Below are positions 35,148 to 43,417 of a stretch of DNA of 64,000 bases, piece after piece (position 1 is the stretch's first letter; each line of letters begins with the position of its first letter). The translations under genes and the position numbers were made by a program. Origin of the DNA: Shewanella sp. KX20019 (GTDB lineage Bacteria; Pseudomonadota; Gammaproteobacteria; Enterobacterales; Shewanellaceae); the NCBI RefSeq assembly GCF_016757755.1, contig NZ_CP068437.1, positions 310,001 to 374,000 on the forward strand, written 5' to 3'. The notes below the pieces were generated by a model. The model saw nothing but the letters and a program-made list of their open reading frames with translations. It did no database searches and was not told the origin of the DNA.

Positions 35148-36153
35148 TTAGTCGGCTTATCTTGCTCATGTATTGCGTCGGTGTCTGCTTTCTAAAGCGG
35201 GTAAAGGAGCGGCTAAAGCTATGGGCATTGGCGTAACCCAAACGCTGGGCTATTTCGGCAAAATCTTTACCTTCCTGCATGTATTTGATTGCTTGATTAC
35301 ACAGTATGTAACCCGACAAGTAGGTAAAACTAAAGCCTACTTTTTGTAAGCGCCGTTGCAGCTGTTGTCTAGAAACACCAAATAAATTTGCCACAGATAG
35401 CAGCGTGGGCAGATCATAATAGCGAGCATAGTTGATCATTTGGTACAGTACTTTCGGTAAATCAGAGGGTTGTGGCATGTTCAAATAGCTTTCAAATTGA
35501 GCGAGAGAGACTGAAGTCGTTAAAGTATCGCTGCTAAAATAGTCCATCGGTGATGGCCTTAGTAGGTCATCGATCCTTATCCATAATTCGGTTTGCGGAG
35601 CATTCCAAGACACTGGGCAGCCAAATATAGCTTCTGTTTCTTTTTGCTTAATCGGCGGACCGCTGAGTCTTAGTTTTTTTAAGGTGTAATGAGTGCCTGC
35701 AAAGTGTTTGATGGCATTAAACAAGGTAATAGCGACCCGTAGTGAATCATGTGACCGAGCTCTGTCTTTGGCATAAGGGTTGTTGTAGCACCATTTCAAT
35801 ATATTGCCTGATTGCAGCGCATAATAGCTAGCGCCTGAATGAAAGCTGCAAATTCCAATGTTAATACGCCGAAAACACATAGCCAGATCCGGCGCGGACA
35901 GAAACCAGTTTCCTGGGATCTCTAGTGTTGATATATCCAGATATTGCTGGATTTTCACCATGTAGTCAGCTTCACCCGTTAGCACTTCTAGTTGGGTGAA
36001 CCATTTGGACGCTTCACTAAATGGAATTAGTGCCATCTGCTCTTCAAATAGTGCCGCAGGGATCGACAAGTCATTTAAACCAATTCCATAGTGAGCCTTA
36101 ACACCCCTAAAAACCGCTGCAATATAGCTAGAGCGAATAAATGCAGTATCCAT
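35131..36153 (-). CDS. AraC family transcriptional regulator
   Basis: About 340 residues. The N-terminal effector domain (about 15-210) is of the arabinose-binding-like Arabinose_bd type found in OruR/ArgR-like regulators, e.g. LEIPGNWFLSAPDLAMCFRR. The C-terminal HTH_18 domain has two helix-turn-helix units: LPTLLSVANLFGVSRQQLQR and FAEIAQRLGYANAHSFSRSF, then RFRKQTPTQYM. The ATG at 36153 is chosen over 36165. Divergent from the DUF3302/HlyD pair, which it may control; the effector is unknown. Confidence 0.85.
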   Translation of the reverse strand: MDTAFIRSSYIAAVFRGVKAHYGIGLNDLSIPAALFEEQMALIPFSEASKWFTQLEVLTGEADYMVKIQQYLDISTLEIPGNWFLSAPDLAMCFRRINIGICSFHSGASYYALQSGNILKWCYNNPYAKDRARSHDSLRVAITLFNAIKHFAGTHYTLKKLRLSGPPIKQKETEAIFGCPVSWNAPQTELWIRIDDLLRPSPMDYFSSDTLTTSVSLAQFESYLNMPQPSDLPKVLYQMINYARYYDLPTLLSVANLFGVSRQQLQRRLQKVGFSFTYLSGYILCNQAIKYMQEGKDFAEIAQRLGYANAHSFSRSFTRFRKQTPTQYMSKISRLNKKPL

Positions 36154-36299
36154 TGTGATGGTCACTTTTATGCTGTTTTTTGATACCTTATTGAATCATA
36201 AATAGGTGTTTAATGATATACAGAGGTATTCTAGCTTGTTCTAATTTATAGAAAGGGCAATATAGCTCTTTGAATCAATGGTTTTTAAGGTCTAGTTTT

Positions 36300-36632
36300 A
36301 TGAGTTTATTCAGTATGCCGTTTGTCGATACCGGCGTAGATAGCGCCTTACATGGCGTTGCAGGTGTTGTGATGGTGCTGACGATTGCCGCAGCCGCTTT
36401 TGGCTTCTGGAAGATCCATGAAATGCCCATTAACCAAGCGCATAAAAAACAGCACCAACAGATAGGACTCATTACCGCACTCACCTGGATAGGTTTTGTC
36501 TGGCATTGGGTGTGGGTTCTTGCCGTGATTGTTGCATTTGTTGATAGCGAAAAAGCATTGCGTCGTGTGCGAGATATATGGCGAGAAAAAGAAACGGCTG
36601 ACTCTCAGCTTGCTGTGAAAGAGGAGCTGTAA
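36300..36632 (+). CDS. DUF3302 inner membrane protein (YiaW-like)
   Basis: 110 residues with two membrane helices (LHGVAGVVMVLTIAAAAFGF and ALTWIGFVWHWVWVLAVIVAF) and a charged C-terminus. Together with the downstream HlyD-type gene it reproduces the E. coli yiaW-yiaV pair. The ATG at 36300 with AAGG upstream is preferred to the frame opening at 36270. Function unknown; probably a partner of the periplasmic adaptor in an efflux system. Confidence 0.8.
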   Translation: MSLFSMPFVDTGVDSALHGVAGVVMVLTIAAAAFGFWKIHEMPINQAHKKQHQQIGLITALTWIGFVWHWVWVLAVIVAFVDSEKALRRVRDIWREKETADSQLAVKEEL

Positions 36633-36633
36633 C

Positions 36634-37857
36634 ATGCTTGAAGGTTTAGCTGTATGGGCACTGCTTATTTACCTACTACGTTTAGTGGGTATGCCGTGGA
36701 ACATCTATAGTAAGAGTTTTGCCTATTTAGGCGGTACTGGCTGGTTAATGTTTGTTTGGGTTGGCCTGCTTAATTACACCCCAATGGACATGTCTGGCGG
36801 TTCTTTAGTGCAATCTCCTCATATTCAATTACGTCCCGCTAACACGCAAATCAAAGGCAAGGTAGACAATATATATGTCTCCCCTAATCAAGAGGTGACA
36901 GCAGGGCAGCTGATTTACGATCTTGATGATGAGCCTTTTCAGATAGAGTTAAATAAGGCGTTGGTTGCCAAGCAAAGCACAGTGGTTGGTTTGTCGTTGG
37001 CCAATGAAGATGTCAAGTTGGCGATAAAGCAGCATGAGATCGCCATTGCAGATGTGAGTATTGCAGAGAACCAATTGCATGGGGCATCGAAAGACCTCAA
37101 CTGGAAACAAAAGACACTCGCCCGCTATGTGGAGCAGAATAGGGTAGTACCCGACACGGTGACTAAAAGCCTGTTAGATGAACAACAAACGGCGGTAGAT
37201 TTAGCGATAGCGCAACAGAGTAGCTATCGTACACAAGTTGAAAAATCGACTAGTGCAGAGCAAGCGGCGTTACTCAACATTGATAAATCCAAATTGGCAG
37301 TTAAAAGCCGCCAAGCTGATCTGAATAGTGAGATTGAAAATGTTGCCCAGGCGCAGTGGAAGTTGGATAACACCAAGGTGTACGCACCTGCTGATGGTTA
37401 TGTGACAAACTTCATTCTGCGTGAAGGACAGTATGTTGGTGCGATAGCCAGAATGCAGATGTACACCACTGAAAAGTACGTGTTAATGCGTGTCAATCAT
37501 CAAGCTATTCGCAATGTTAAAGTGGGTCAGCTGGCGGAGTTTTCAACGGCAGTCTACCCAGGTAAAGTCTTTAGCGCGGAGGTCGAGGGCATTGTTGAAG
37601 CGACGGGTGAATCACAAGGCCGACTGCTCGCACTTGACGATAACGTCCGCCAAACTACGGGGAAAAATGTTACTAATAAGCACCATTTTGTCAGGCTAAA
37701 ATTGCTCGAAACTGGAGATTATGACATTCCTGTTGGTGCGGTAGGTTTAGCGTGGATAAGTGGTACCAAACCGATTGCATTTTTACAATTCTTGGACGTT
37801 ATTCGCGGCATAGTGATCCGCATGAAATCGCAGATTTACTACTTCTATTCGATCTGA
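36634..37857 (+). CDS. HlyD/EmrA-family membrane fusion protein (YiaV-like)
   Basis: 407 residues. Two N-terminal membrane helices, a lipoyl half-motif (NTQIKGKVDNIYVSPNQEVT), a long helical hairpin (about 105-235), the second lipoyl half (YAPADGYVTNFILREGQYV), and a beta-barrel domain (VGQLAEFSTAVYPGKVF). It follows the DUF3302 gene by one base. Bridges inner and outer membrane exporters in related systems; no dedicated transporter adjoins it. The C-terminal Lys/Tyr tail ends MKSQIYYFYSI. Confidence 0.86.
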   Translation: MLEGLAVWALLIYLLRLVGMPWNIYSKSFAYLGGTGWLMFVWVGLLNYTPMDMSGGSLVQSPHIQLRPANTQIKGKVDNIYVSPNQEVTAGQLIYDLDDEPFQIELNKALVAKQSTVVGLSLANEDVKLAIKQHEIAIADVSIAENQLHGASKDLNWKQKTLARYVEQNRVVPDTVTKSLLDEQQTAVDLAIAQQSSYRTQVEKSTSAEQAALLNIDKSKLAVKSRQADLNSEIENVAQAQWKLDNTKVYAPADGYVTNFILREGQYVGAIARMQMYTTEKYVLMRVNHQAIRNVKVGQLAEFSTAVYPGKVFSAEVEGIVEATGESQGRLLALDDNVRQTTGKNVTNKHHFVRLKLLETGDYDIPVGAVGLAWISGTKPIAFLQFLDVIRGIVIRMKSQIYYFYSI

Positions 37858-37870
37858 TTTAAGCGATATT

Positions 37871-37899
37871 GCCATGTTAGCAGTTACTGCTAGCATGGC
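37871..37899 (+). terminator. Perfect stem-loop after the HlyD-type gene
   Basis: GCCATG-T-TAGCAG-TTA-CTGCTA-G-CATGGC, about 12 bp after the stop. No T run follows, so it may be a weak terminator or an mRNA-stabilising hairpin. Confidence 0.6.
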
Positions 37900-37904
37900 G
37901 TATA

Positions 37905-37946
37905 TACCCATCCTACTTAATCCTGCATCTTCAGGTAGGATGGAAA
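37905..37946. repeat. REP-like palindrome, copy 2
   Basis: CCATCCTAC ... GTAGGATGG around the shared core AATCCTGCATCTTCAG. Located between the convergent HlyD-type and diguanylate cyclase genes, like copy 1 between comF and the peptidase gene. Confidence 0.75.
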
Positions 37947-37954
37947 TAAACGGA

Positions 37955-39148
37955 TTATGCATGAACTCGATTACGACCATTCTTTTTGGCAATGTATAGC
38001 GCCTTATCTGCCAGTTTAATGGTTTGATCGAATGTAGATTCACCATGATGTTCAGCGACACCTATTGAGATGGTGACGTTAACGGTCTTACTCTTGTTAG
38101 CGGCACTATCTTTTCGATTTGACTTGCTGCTTGTTTTTCGCTGCTCGTGTCTAAGTACAATGTTGTAATGAGATACTTCGCTCCTAAGATTTTCCAACAG
38201 GGGCAGTATTGATTCAGCATCTTTATTTGGGAATACGATTGTGAACTCCTCACCGCCATAGCGGTATACCTTGCCGCCTCCTTTAACCAGACTTAGCTTG
38301 CCCGCGACTAACCGTAATACTTGATCACCAACATCATGGCCATAGGTGTCATTGAATTTCTTAAAGTGATCAATATCGACCATCGCCACACTGTAATGAC
38401 TATTTAAAGATAACGCCATGGTATTGAGTGCTCGTCGCGAAGAGAGCCCTGTTAAATCATCTCGATAAGCCAAATGATATGATTGGGTCAAAATAGCAAA
38501 TAAATAAGTAACGGCGAGCATTGATATTAACAGTGCTAGTGGTAGTTCACCTGGTTGGTAGTAATTGAAAAGCCAAATAAAGAGTGTGACAGCAATGGTT
38601 GAGTCGATACCACTGGCTCGCCAGATAGCATAAATACAGGTAACAGCACTGGCTATGCCAACTGGAACATATATCGGCGTGAGTAAACTGATGGATGCAA
38701 GCTGTTGGTTATCTGTCAGCAGACTGGCCTTGGTTATTAACATCGTCCACGTAAAGCCGATGATAAAACACAATATGATACTGGCTAATGTTTTTGCTGT
38801 ATGAACTGACAATAACGCCCTATCCTTGCTAATCGCAAGGAAGGTTATCAGTAAAGTACCCGATAGAAATATTGGTTCCGCTAGGTCTCGGGGCTGCAGA
38901 TGCTCGAGAATGAGCCCCTGCTCATACACTATGTATACCAGCAGTAGTGTTGCTAGAAAACTGAGTCGACTGCAGTTAAACTGCAGTGCCAAAATAGCTG
39001 AAATTGGCAGCAAGTAAAAAGGAAGTTTACGAACTACTGGCATCCAATCGCGCCATATATCTATAAAATACTGGCTTGCCACAATGAAGACTATAGTCAT
39101 CAGTGCTGGGATGAAAAGGTAATAAAAACTACGAGATATTACAGCCAC
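37955..39148 (-). CDS. Membrane diguanylate cyclase (GGDEF domain)
   Basis: 397 residues. Seven or eight N-terminal helices (about 1-215) form an uncharacterised membrane sensor. The GGDEF domain follows (about 225-395): DDLTGLSSRRALN, VDIDHFKKFNDTYGHDVGD, the active-site loop YRYGGEEFTIVF (GGEEF) and ISIGVAEHHG. Synthesises cyclic di-GMP from two GTP. No RxxD inhibitory site is seen five residues before GGEEF, so product inhibition through that site is unlikely. A Lys/Ser-rich insert (RKTSSKSNRKDSAANKSK) lies in the domain. Confidence 0.92.
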   Translation of the reverse strand: MAVISRSFYYLFIPALMTIVFIVASQYFIDIWRDWMPVVRKLPFYLLPISAILALQFNCSRLSFLATLLLVYIVYEQGLILEHLQPRDLAEPIFLSGTLLITFLAISKDRALLSVHTAKTLASIILCFIIGFTWTMLITKASLLTDNQQLASISLLTPIYVPVGIASAVTCIYAIWRASGIDSTIAVTLFIWLFNYYQPGELPLALLISMLAVTYLFAILTQSYHLAYRDDLTGLSSRRALNTMALSLNSHYSVAMVDIDHFKKFNDTYGHDVGDQVLRLVAGKLSLVKGGGKVYRYGGEEFTIVFPNKDAESILPLLENLRSEVSHYNIVLRHEQRKTSSKSNRKDSAANKSKTVNVTISIGVAEHHGESTFDQTIKLADKALYIAKKNGRNRVHA

Positions 39149-39392
39149 AATCCCCCCCTCTTAATGATAATAGAAAATAAATATAATCGTCCATAGTGTC
39201 CAAGTATACATAAGTTGTAGTGATGACAATTCTAATACTCTATATATTAGCGGCAATTTGAAAGAAAACTGTAATTTACAGGCAAAGTGAAATTGCCAGT
39301 TGCCGACAACCATTTAGGTCCCCCGGTTGGACATGGACTCAATATGGGTCTTAACTCAACTCATTAGGAATCTTTGATGAGTGGAACGGATT

Positions 39393-40175
39393 ATGAAAGT
39401 GAATCAATATTTGCAAGGACAGCCTTGTTGGGTTGAGTTGGCATCGCGAGACATCACCGTCAGCAAGCCTTTTTATCGCGGTTTGTTTGGTTGGGGTATT
39501 GTTGACCTGCCAGTTCCACAAGGTACCTATAGTATGTTCAACCTTGAAGGTGATGACTTAGGTGCTATGTACCAGTTGCCTGATGAGATGGTCAAAGCGG
39601 GTGATTTAAGCCGCTGGTTGATCTACTTTGCAGTAGATAATCTTGATAATACACTGGTTGATGTGAGAGGTGCTGGCGGCACGATTGTGCTCGGGCCTCA
39701 CGATGTCGGAGAGTCTGGTCGAATGGCAACTATTTTGGATCCTGAAGGTGCAAAATTCGCCCTTTGGCAGGCAAAAGATCATATTGGTGCACATCGTGCG
39801 GCTGAAGCCAATACGCTATGCTGGGTTGAATTGGCTTGTCGACAGACTGAAGCGGCTAAGTCTTTTTATAGCAAAGTGCTAGGTTGGGGGTCTCAGGCAT
39901 CTAACATGGAAAATATGGAATACACAGAGTGGCAAGTGGGTACACAAGATATTGGTGGGATGCTGAAAATGACATCAGAGTGGGGTGATATGCCTGCGCA
40001 TTGGATGAGTTATTTCACCGTCGACGATTGTAATGCAAAGGCAAAGCAGGTGGTTGAACTTGGTGGTGCGATTTGTGTTCCCCCTACCGATATCGCCAAT
40101 GTTGGTCGTTTCTCGGTGGTCAATGATCCTAATGGTGCGGTGTTCTCTATCATTGAATTAAGAATGGGTACTTAG
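39393..40175 (+). CDS. Two-domain VOC/glyoxalase-fold protein
   Basis: 260 residues, two tandem VOC repeats. Domain 1 starts PCWVELASRDITVSKPFY and ends ILDPEGAKFALWQ; domain 2 starts LCWVELACRQTEAAKSFY and ends VNDPNGAVFSIIE. The pattern matches the 27-kDa-antigen (CFP30B)-like VOC family, whose activity is unknown. Cytosolic. The ATG at 39393 has CGGA upstream; a GTG four codons earlier is possible. Divergent from the cyclase gene; ends in a shared terminator. Confidence 0.85.
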   Translation: MKVNQYLQGQPCWVELASRDITVSKPFYRGLFGWGIVDLPVPQGTYSMFNLEGDDLGAMYQLPDEMVKAGDLSRWLIYFAVDNLDNTLVDVRGAGGTIVLGPHDVGESGRMATILDPEGAKFALWQAKDHIGAHRAAEANTLCWVELACRQTEAAKSFYSKVLGWGSQASNMENMEYTEWQVGTQDIGGMLKMTSEWGDMPAHWMSYFTVDDCNAKAKQVVELGGAICVPPTDIANVGRFSVVNDPNGAVFSIIELRMGT

Positions 40176-40200
40176 TTGCGCAGATTAGATGTGTAAATCA

Positions 40201-40233
40201 AAAAAGCACTGCATTTAGCAGTGCTTTTTAATG
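40201..40233. terminator. Bidirectional terminator between VOC and cusA
   Basis: AAAAAAGCACTGC-ATTTA-GCAGTGCTTTTT: strong symmetric stem between the convergent VOC and cusA genes, with A and T tracts serving both strands. Confidence 0.92.
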
Positions 40234-40251
40234 TTGAAATACACAAAAGTA

Positions 40252-43200
40252 CTACATGTTTTTTGGGGTATTTCTATCTAGATTTCTACCATATATGAGT
40301 AGGTAAATCGCAGGGATAACAAATAGTGACAGCAAGGGGGCGGTTACCATACCGCCAACCATAGGTGCCGCGATTTTCTGCATCACTTCATTACCGGTAC
40401 CAGTGCCCCACATTATCGGTAATAAGCCGAAGAATATAGTAGCCACAGTCATCGCTTTAGGACGAATACGCATCACTGCACCGTGGATGAGTGCTTCACA
40501 TAAATCGCTGCGTTGATTGTATAGTCCTGCCTCTTTGCGATCTTTGATGCTGTTATTCAAATAGACTTGCATCACTACACCAAACTCAGCTGCAACACCA
40601 GCAAGCGCTATCATGCCGACTGATACCGCGACCGAGAAGTTAAAATCCAAAAAGTACAACAGCCATGCACTACCCACAAGCGAAAATGGCAGACTGAGCA
40701 TAATCACCGACGCTTGTATAAAGGAGCTAAAAGTCATCATCAGTAGCATGAAAATAACCGCTAACATCAGTGGTACTACTAACTGCATTTTGGCTTCGAC
40801 TCGCTGCATATACTCATACTGACCGGCAAAACTGTAGCTATAGCGTGGCGGTAGCTGGATCTGTTCATCAAGCGCCGCCCTTGCCGTAGTGATATATTCA
40901 CCAATAGAGATATCCTTTAGATCAACAAACACCCAGCTGATTAGGCGACCATTTTCGCTGGCCAGCATTGGCGCGCCGTCGCTAACAGTGATACTGGCTA
41001 AATTACTTAGGGGTAAGTACTTTCCGGTTTTTGTGAGTACCGGTAGGTCTTTGAGCTTTTCAAGACTATCGCGAAGCTCGCGCGGATAACGAATATTGAT
41101 TGGATAGCGTTCTTGGCCTTGAATCGATTGGCCAACTTGCATACCACCAATTGCCATTCTTACCACATCTTGGATATCTTTCAGCGTCATACCATAGCGA
41201 GCTGCATTTTTAAGATCCGGCTCAATATCGATATAACGGCCGCCACTGGTCCGCTGGGCAAATGCCGATGCGGTGCCAGGGAGCTTGCTTACCACAGCTT
41301 CAATCTCAGTACCAATTCGCTGTAGCTCATCGATATCGGCACCTGATATTTTGATACCAACAGGCGTTCTCACACCGGTAGAAAGCATATCAATACGAGT
41401 TTTGATAGGCTGTACCCAGGCATTGGTCATGCCGGGCACTTTGACGGTTTTCTGCAGTTCGCTAATAATCCCTTCCAGTGTCATACCCTCACGCCATGTC
41501 TCTGGTGGATTGAGCATGATGGTGGTTTCCAGCATGGTCAGTGGCGCGGGATCGGTCGCGGTTATCGCGCGGCCAACTTTACCAAATACCCGCTTCACTT
41601 CGGGCACTGTTTTAATCAAGCGATCTGTCTGCTGTAAGATCTCGGCCGCCTTACCGGCACTGACACTAGGCAAGGTAGTGGGCATGTAGAGCAGATCGCC
41701 CTCTTCAAGTTCAGGCATAAATTCGCTGCCCATCTTAGTCATAGGGTATACCGCACTGCCAAGGGCGATTATCGCTAACAAAATAGTCACTTTAGGAAAG
41801 CGTAGTACCAAACGTAGCAAGGGCTCGTAAATTGCGATCAATACTCGGCTGATGGGGTTCTTACGCTCGTCAGGGATTTTTCCACGAACAAAGTAACCCA
41901 TCAGTACTGGGATCAAGGTAATCGCTAATATTGCACTGGCAGCCATGGCGAAGGTTTTAGTAAAGGCTAAGGGGTGGAATAAACGTCCCTCTTGCGCCTC
42001 TAGTGCAAATACCGGCACAAAGCTCAAGGTGATGATTAGCAAACTGAAAAATAGTGCAGGTCCAACTTCAACTGAAGCTTTGCGGACTAGTTCCCAGTGA
42101 GCATCGCCTGTGGGCGCAGCTCCGTTATTTTTTTCGCGATAGTGTTCCAGATGTTTATGGGTGTTTTCGACCATTACAATGGCGGCATCCACCACGGCAC
42201 CAATCGCAATGGCGATCCCCCCAAGACTCATGATGTTGGCATTAACACCAATAATATTCATCACGATAAAGCTGATTAATATAGAGATCGGCAGAGAGAT
42301 GATAGCGACTAAAGTAGAGCGGGCATGCAGCAAGAATATGAGGCAAATAATGCCGACAACCAGCATCTCTTCGAGCACTTTATGCATAAGGTTATCAACC
42401 GAATTGAGGATAAGCTGAGAGCGATCGTAAGTGATCACTAACTCAACCCCATCGGGTAAACCATTTTCAATCTCTTTCAGCTTCTGCTTCACATTGTTGA
42501 TGGTTGCTAACGCGTTTTCGCCGTAACGCATCACCACAATACCGCCAACCACTTCGCCTTCACCATCTAGTTCGGCTATACCACGGCGCGCGGCGGGGCC
42601 AGTACGTAGCTGGGCAACATCTTTCATTAGCACCGGAATGCCAGATTCAGACACTATGCCTAGCGGGATCTCTTCAAAGTCATCCAAGGTCTGGCGGTAG
42701 CCCGATGAAGTGATCATGTACTCCGCTTCAGCCATCTCAATAACGGAGCCGCCAGTTGAGCTGTTGGAATTGTCTAAGGCATTTTTAACCGTCATCAAAT
42801 CGATTTGATAAAGGGCCAGTTTATGCGGGTCGACAATGATTTGGTACGACTGCTCCATACCACCAATAGTGGCAATCTCCGATACCCCTTCAACGCTTTG
42901 TAGCTCAAGTTTTAAGAACCAATCTTGCAGCGAGCGCAATTGAGCCAGATCATGCTGACCTTTACGATCGACCAAGGCATATTGAAAAACCCAACCTACA
43001 CCTGAGGCATCAGGCCCTAATGTTGGCGTTACGCTGGCGGGCAGCTGCCCTTGAGTTTGCGACAGGTACTCTAATACTCGTGAGCGCGCCCAATAGATAT
43101 CGGTGCCATCTTCAAAAATAATGTAGACGTATGAGTCACCAAACATTGAAAAACCGCGGACGGTCTTTGCACCAGGTACGGCCAGCATAGCGGTCGATAG

Positions 43201-43404
43201 CGGGTAGGTTATTTGATCTTCTACCAGTTGCGGTGCTTGCCCAGGATAAGAGGTCTTGACAATCACCTGCACATCCGACAGATCGGGTAGTGCATCCAGT
43301 GGGGTTATGCGCATCGCTTGGTAGCCGATTAAGGCGATGATAGCAGTGAGCACTAACACCATCACTCGTTGCTTAATCGCGGCGCTAATAATTCTTTCTA
43401 ACAT
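40252..43404 (-). CDS. cusA: CusA/CzcA heavy-metal RND efflux pump
   Basis: About 1050 residues, twelve helices and two large periplasmic loops. Family signature ITPLDALPDLSDVQVIVKTSYPG near the N-terminus, then VEDQITYPLSTAML, GGIAIAIGAVVDAAIVMVEN and MRIRPKAMTVATIFFGLLPI. The motif and the copper-rich neighbourhood favour Cu(I)/Ag(I) export (CusA) over Zn/Co/Cd (CzcA). The ATG at 43404 has GGAGG seven bases upstream, which rules out the longer frame to 43464 that overlaps cusB. Follows cusB by 13 bp. Confidence 0.93.
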   Translation of the reverse strand: MLERIISAAIKQRVMVLVLTAIIALIGYQAMRITPLDALPDLSDVQVIVKTSYPGQAPQLVEDQITYPLSTAMLAVPGAKTVRGFSMFGDSYVYIIFEDGTDIYWARSRVLEYLSQTQGQLPASVTPTLGPDASGVGWVFQYALVDRKGQHDLAQLRSLQDWFLKLELQSVEGVSEIATIGGMEQSYQIIVDPHKLALYQIDLMTVKNALDNSNSSTGGSVIEMAEAEYMITSSGYRQTLDDFEEIPLGIVSESGIPVLMKDVAQLRTGPAARRGIAELDGEGEVVGGIVVMRYGENALATINNVKQKLKEIENGLPDGVELVITYDRSQLILNSVDNLMHKVLEEMLVVGIICLIFLLHARSTLVAIISLPISILISFIVMNIIGVNANIMSLGGIAIAIGAVVDAAIVMVENTHKHLEHYREKNNGAAPTGDAHWELVRKASVEVGPALFFSLLIITLSFVPVFALEAQEGRLFHPLAFTKTFAMAASAILAITLIPVLMGYFVRGKIPDERKNPISRVLIAIYEPLLRLVLRFPKVTILLAIIALGSAVYPMTKMGSEFMPELEEGDLLYMPTTLPSVSAGKAAEILQQTDRLIKTVPEVKRVFGKVGRAITATDPAPLTMLETTIMLNPPETWREGMTLEGIISELQKTVKVPGMTNAWVQPIKTRIDMLSTGVRTPVGIKISGADIDELQRIGTEIEAVVSKLPGTASAFAQRTSGGRYIDIEPDLKNAARYGMTLKDIQDVVRMAIGGMQVGQSIQGQERYPINIRYPRELRDSLEKLKDLPVLTKTGKYLPLSNLASITVSDGAPMLASENGRLISWVFVDLKDISIGEYITTARAALDEQIQLPPRYSYSFAGQYEYMQRVEAKMQLVVPLMLAVIFMLLMMTFSSFIQASVIMLSLPFSLVGSAWLLYFLDFNFSVAVSVGMIALAGVAAEFGVVMQVYLNNSIKDRKEAGLYNQRSDLCEALIHGAVMRIRPKAMTVATIFFGLLPIMWGTGTGNEVMQKIAAPMVGGMVTAPLLSLFVIPAIYLLIYGRNLDRNTPKNM

Positions 43405-43417
43405 AGTCGACCTCCGA

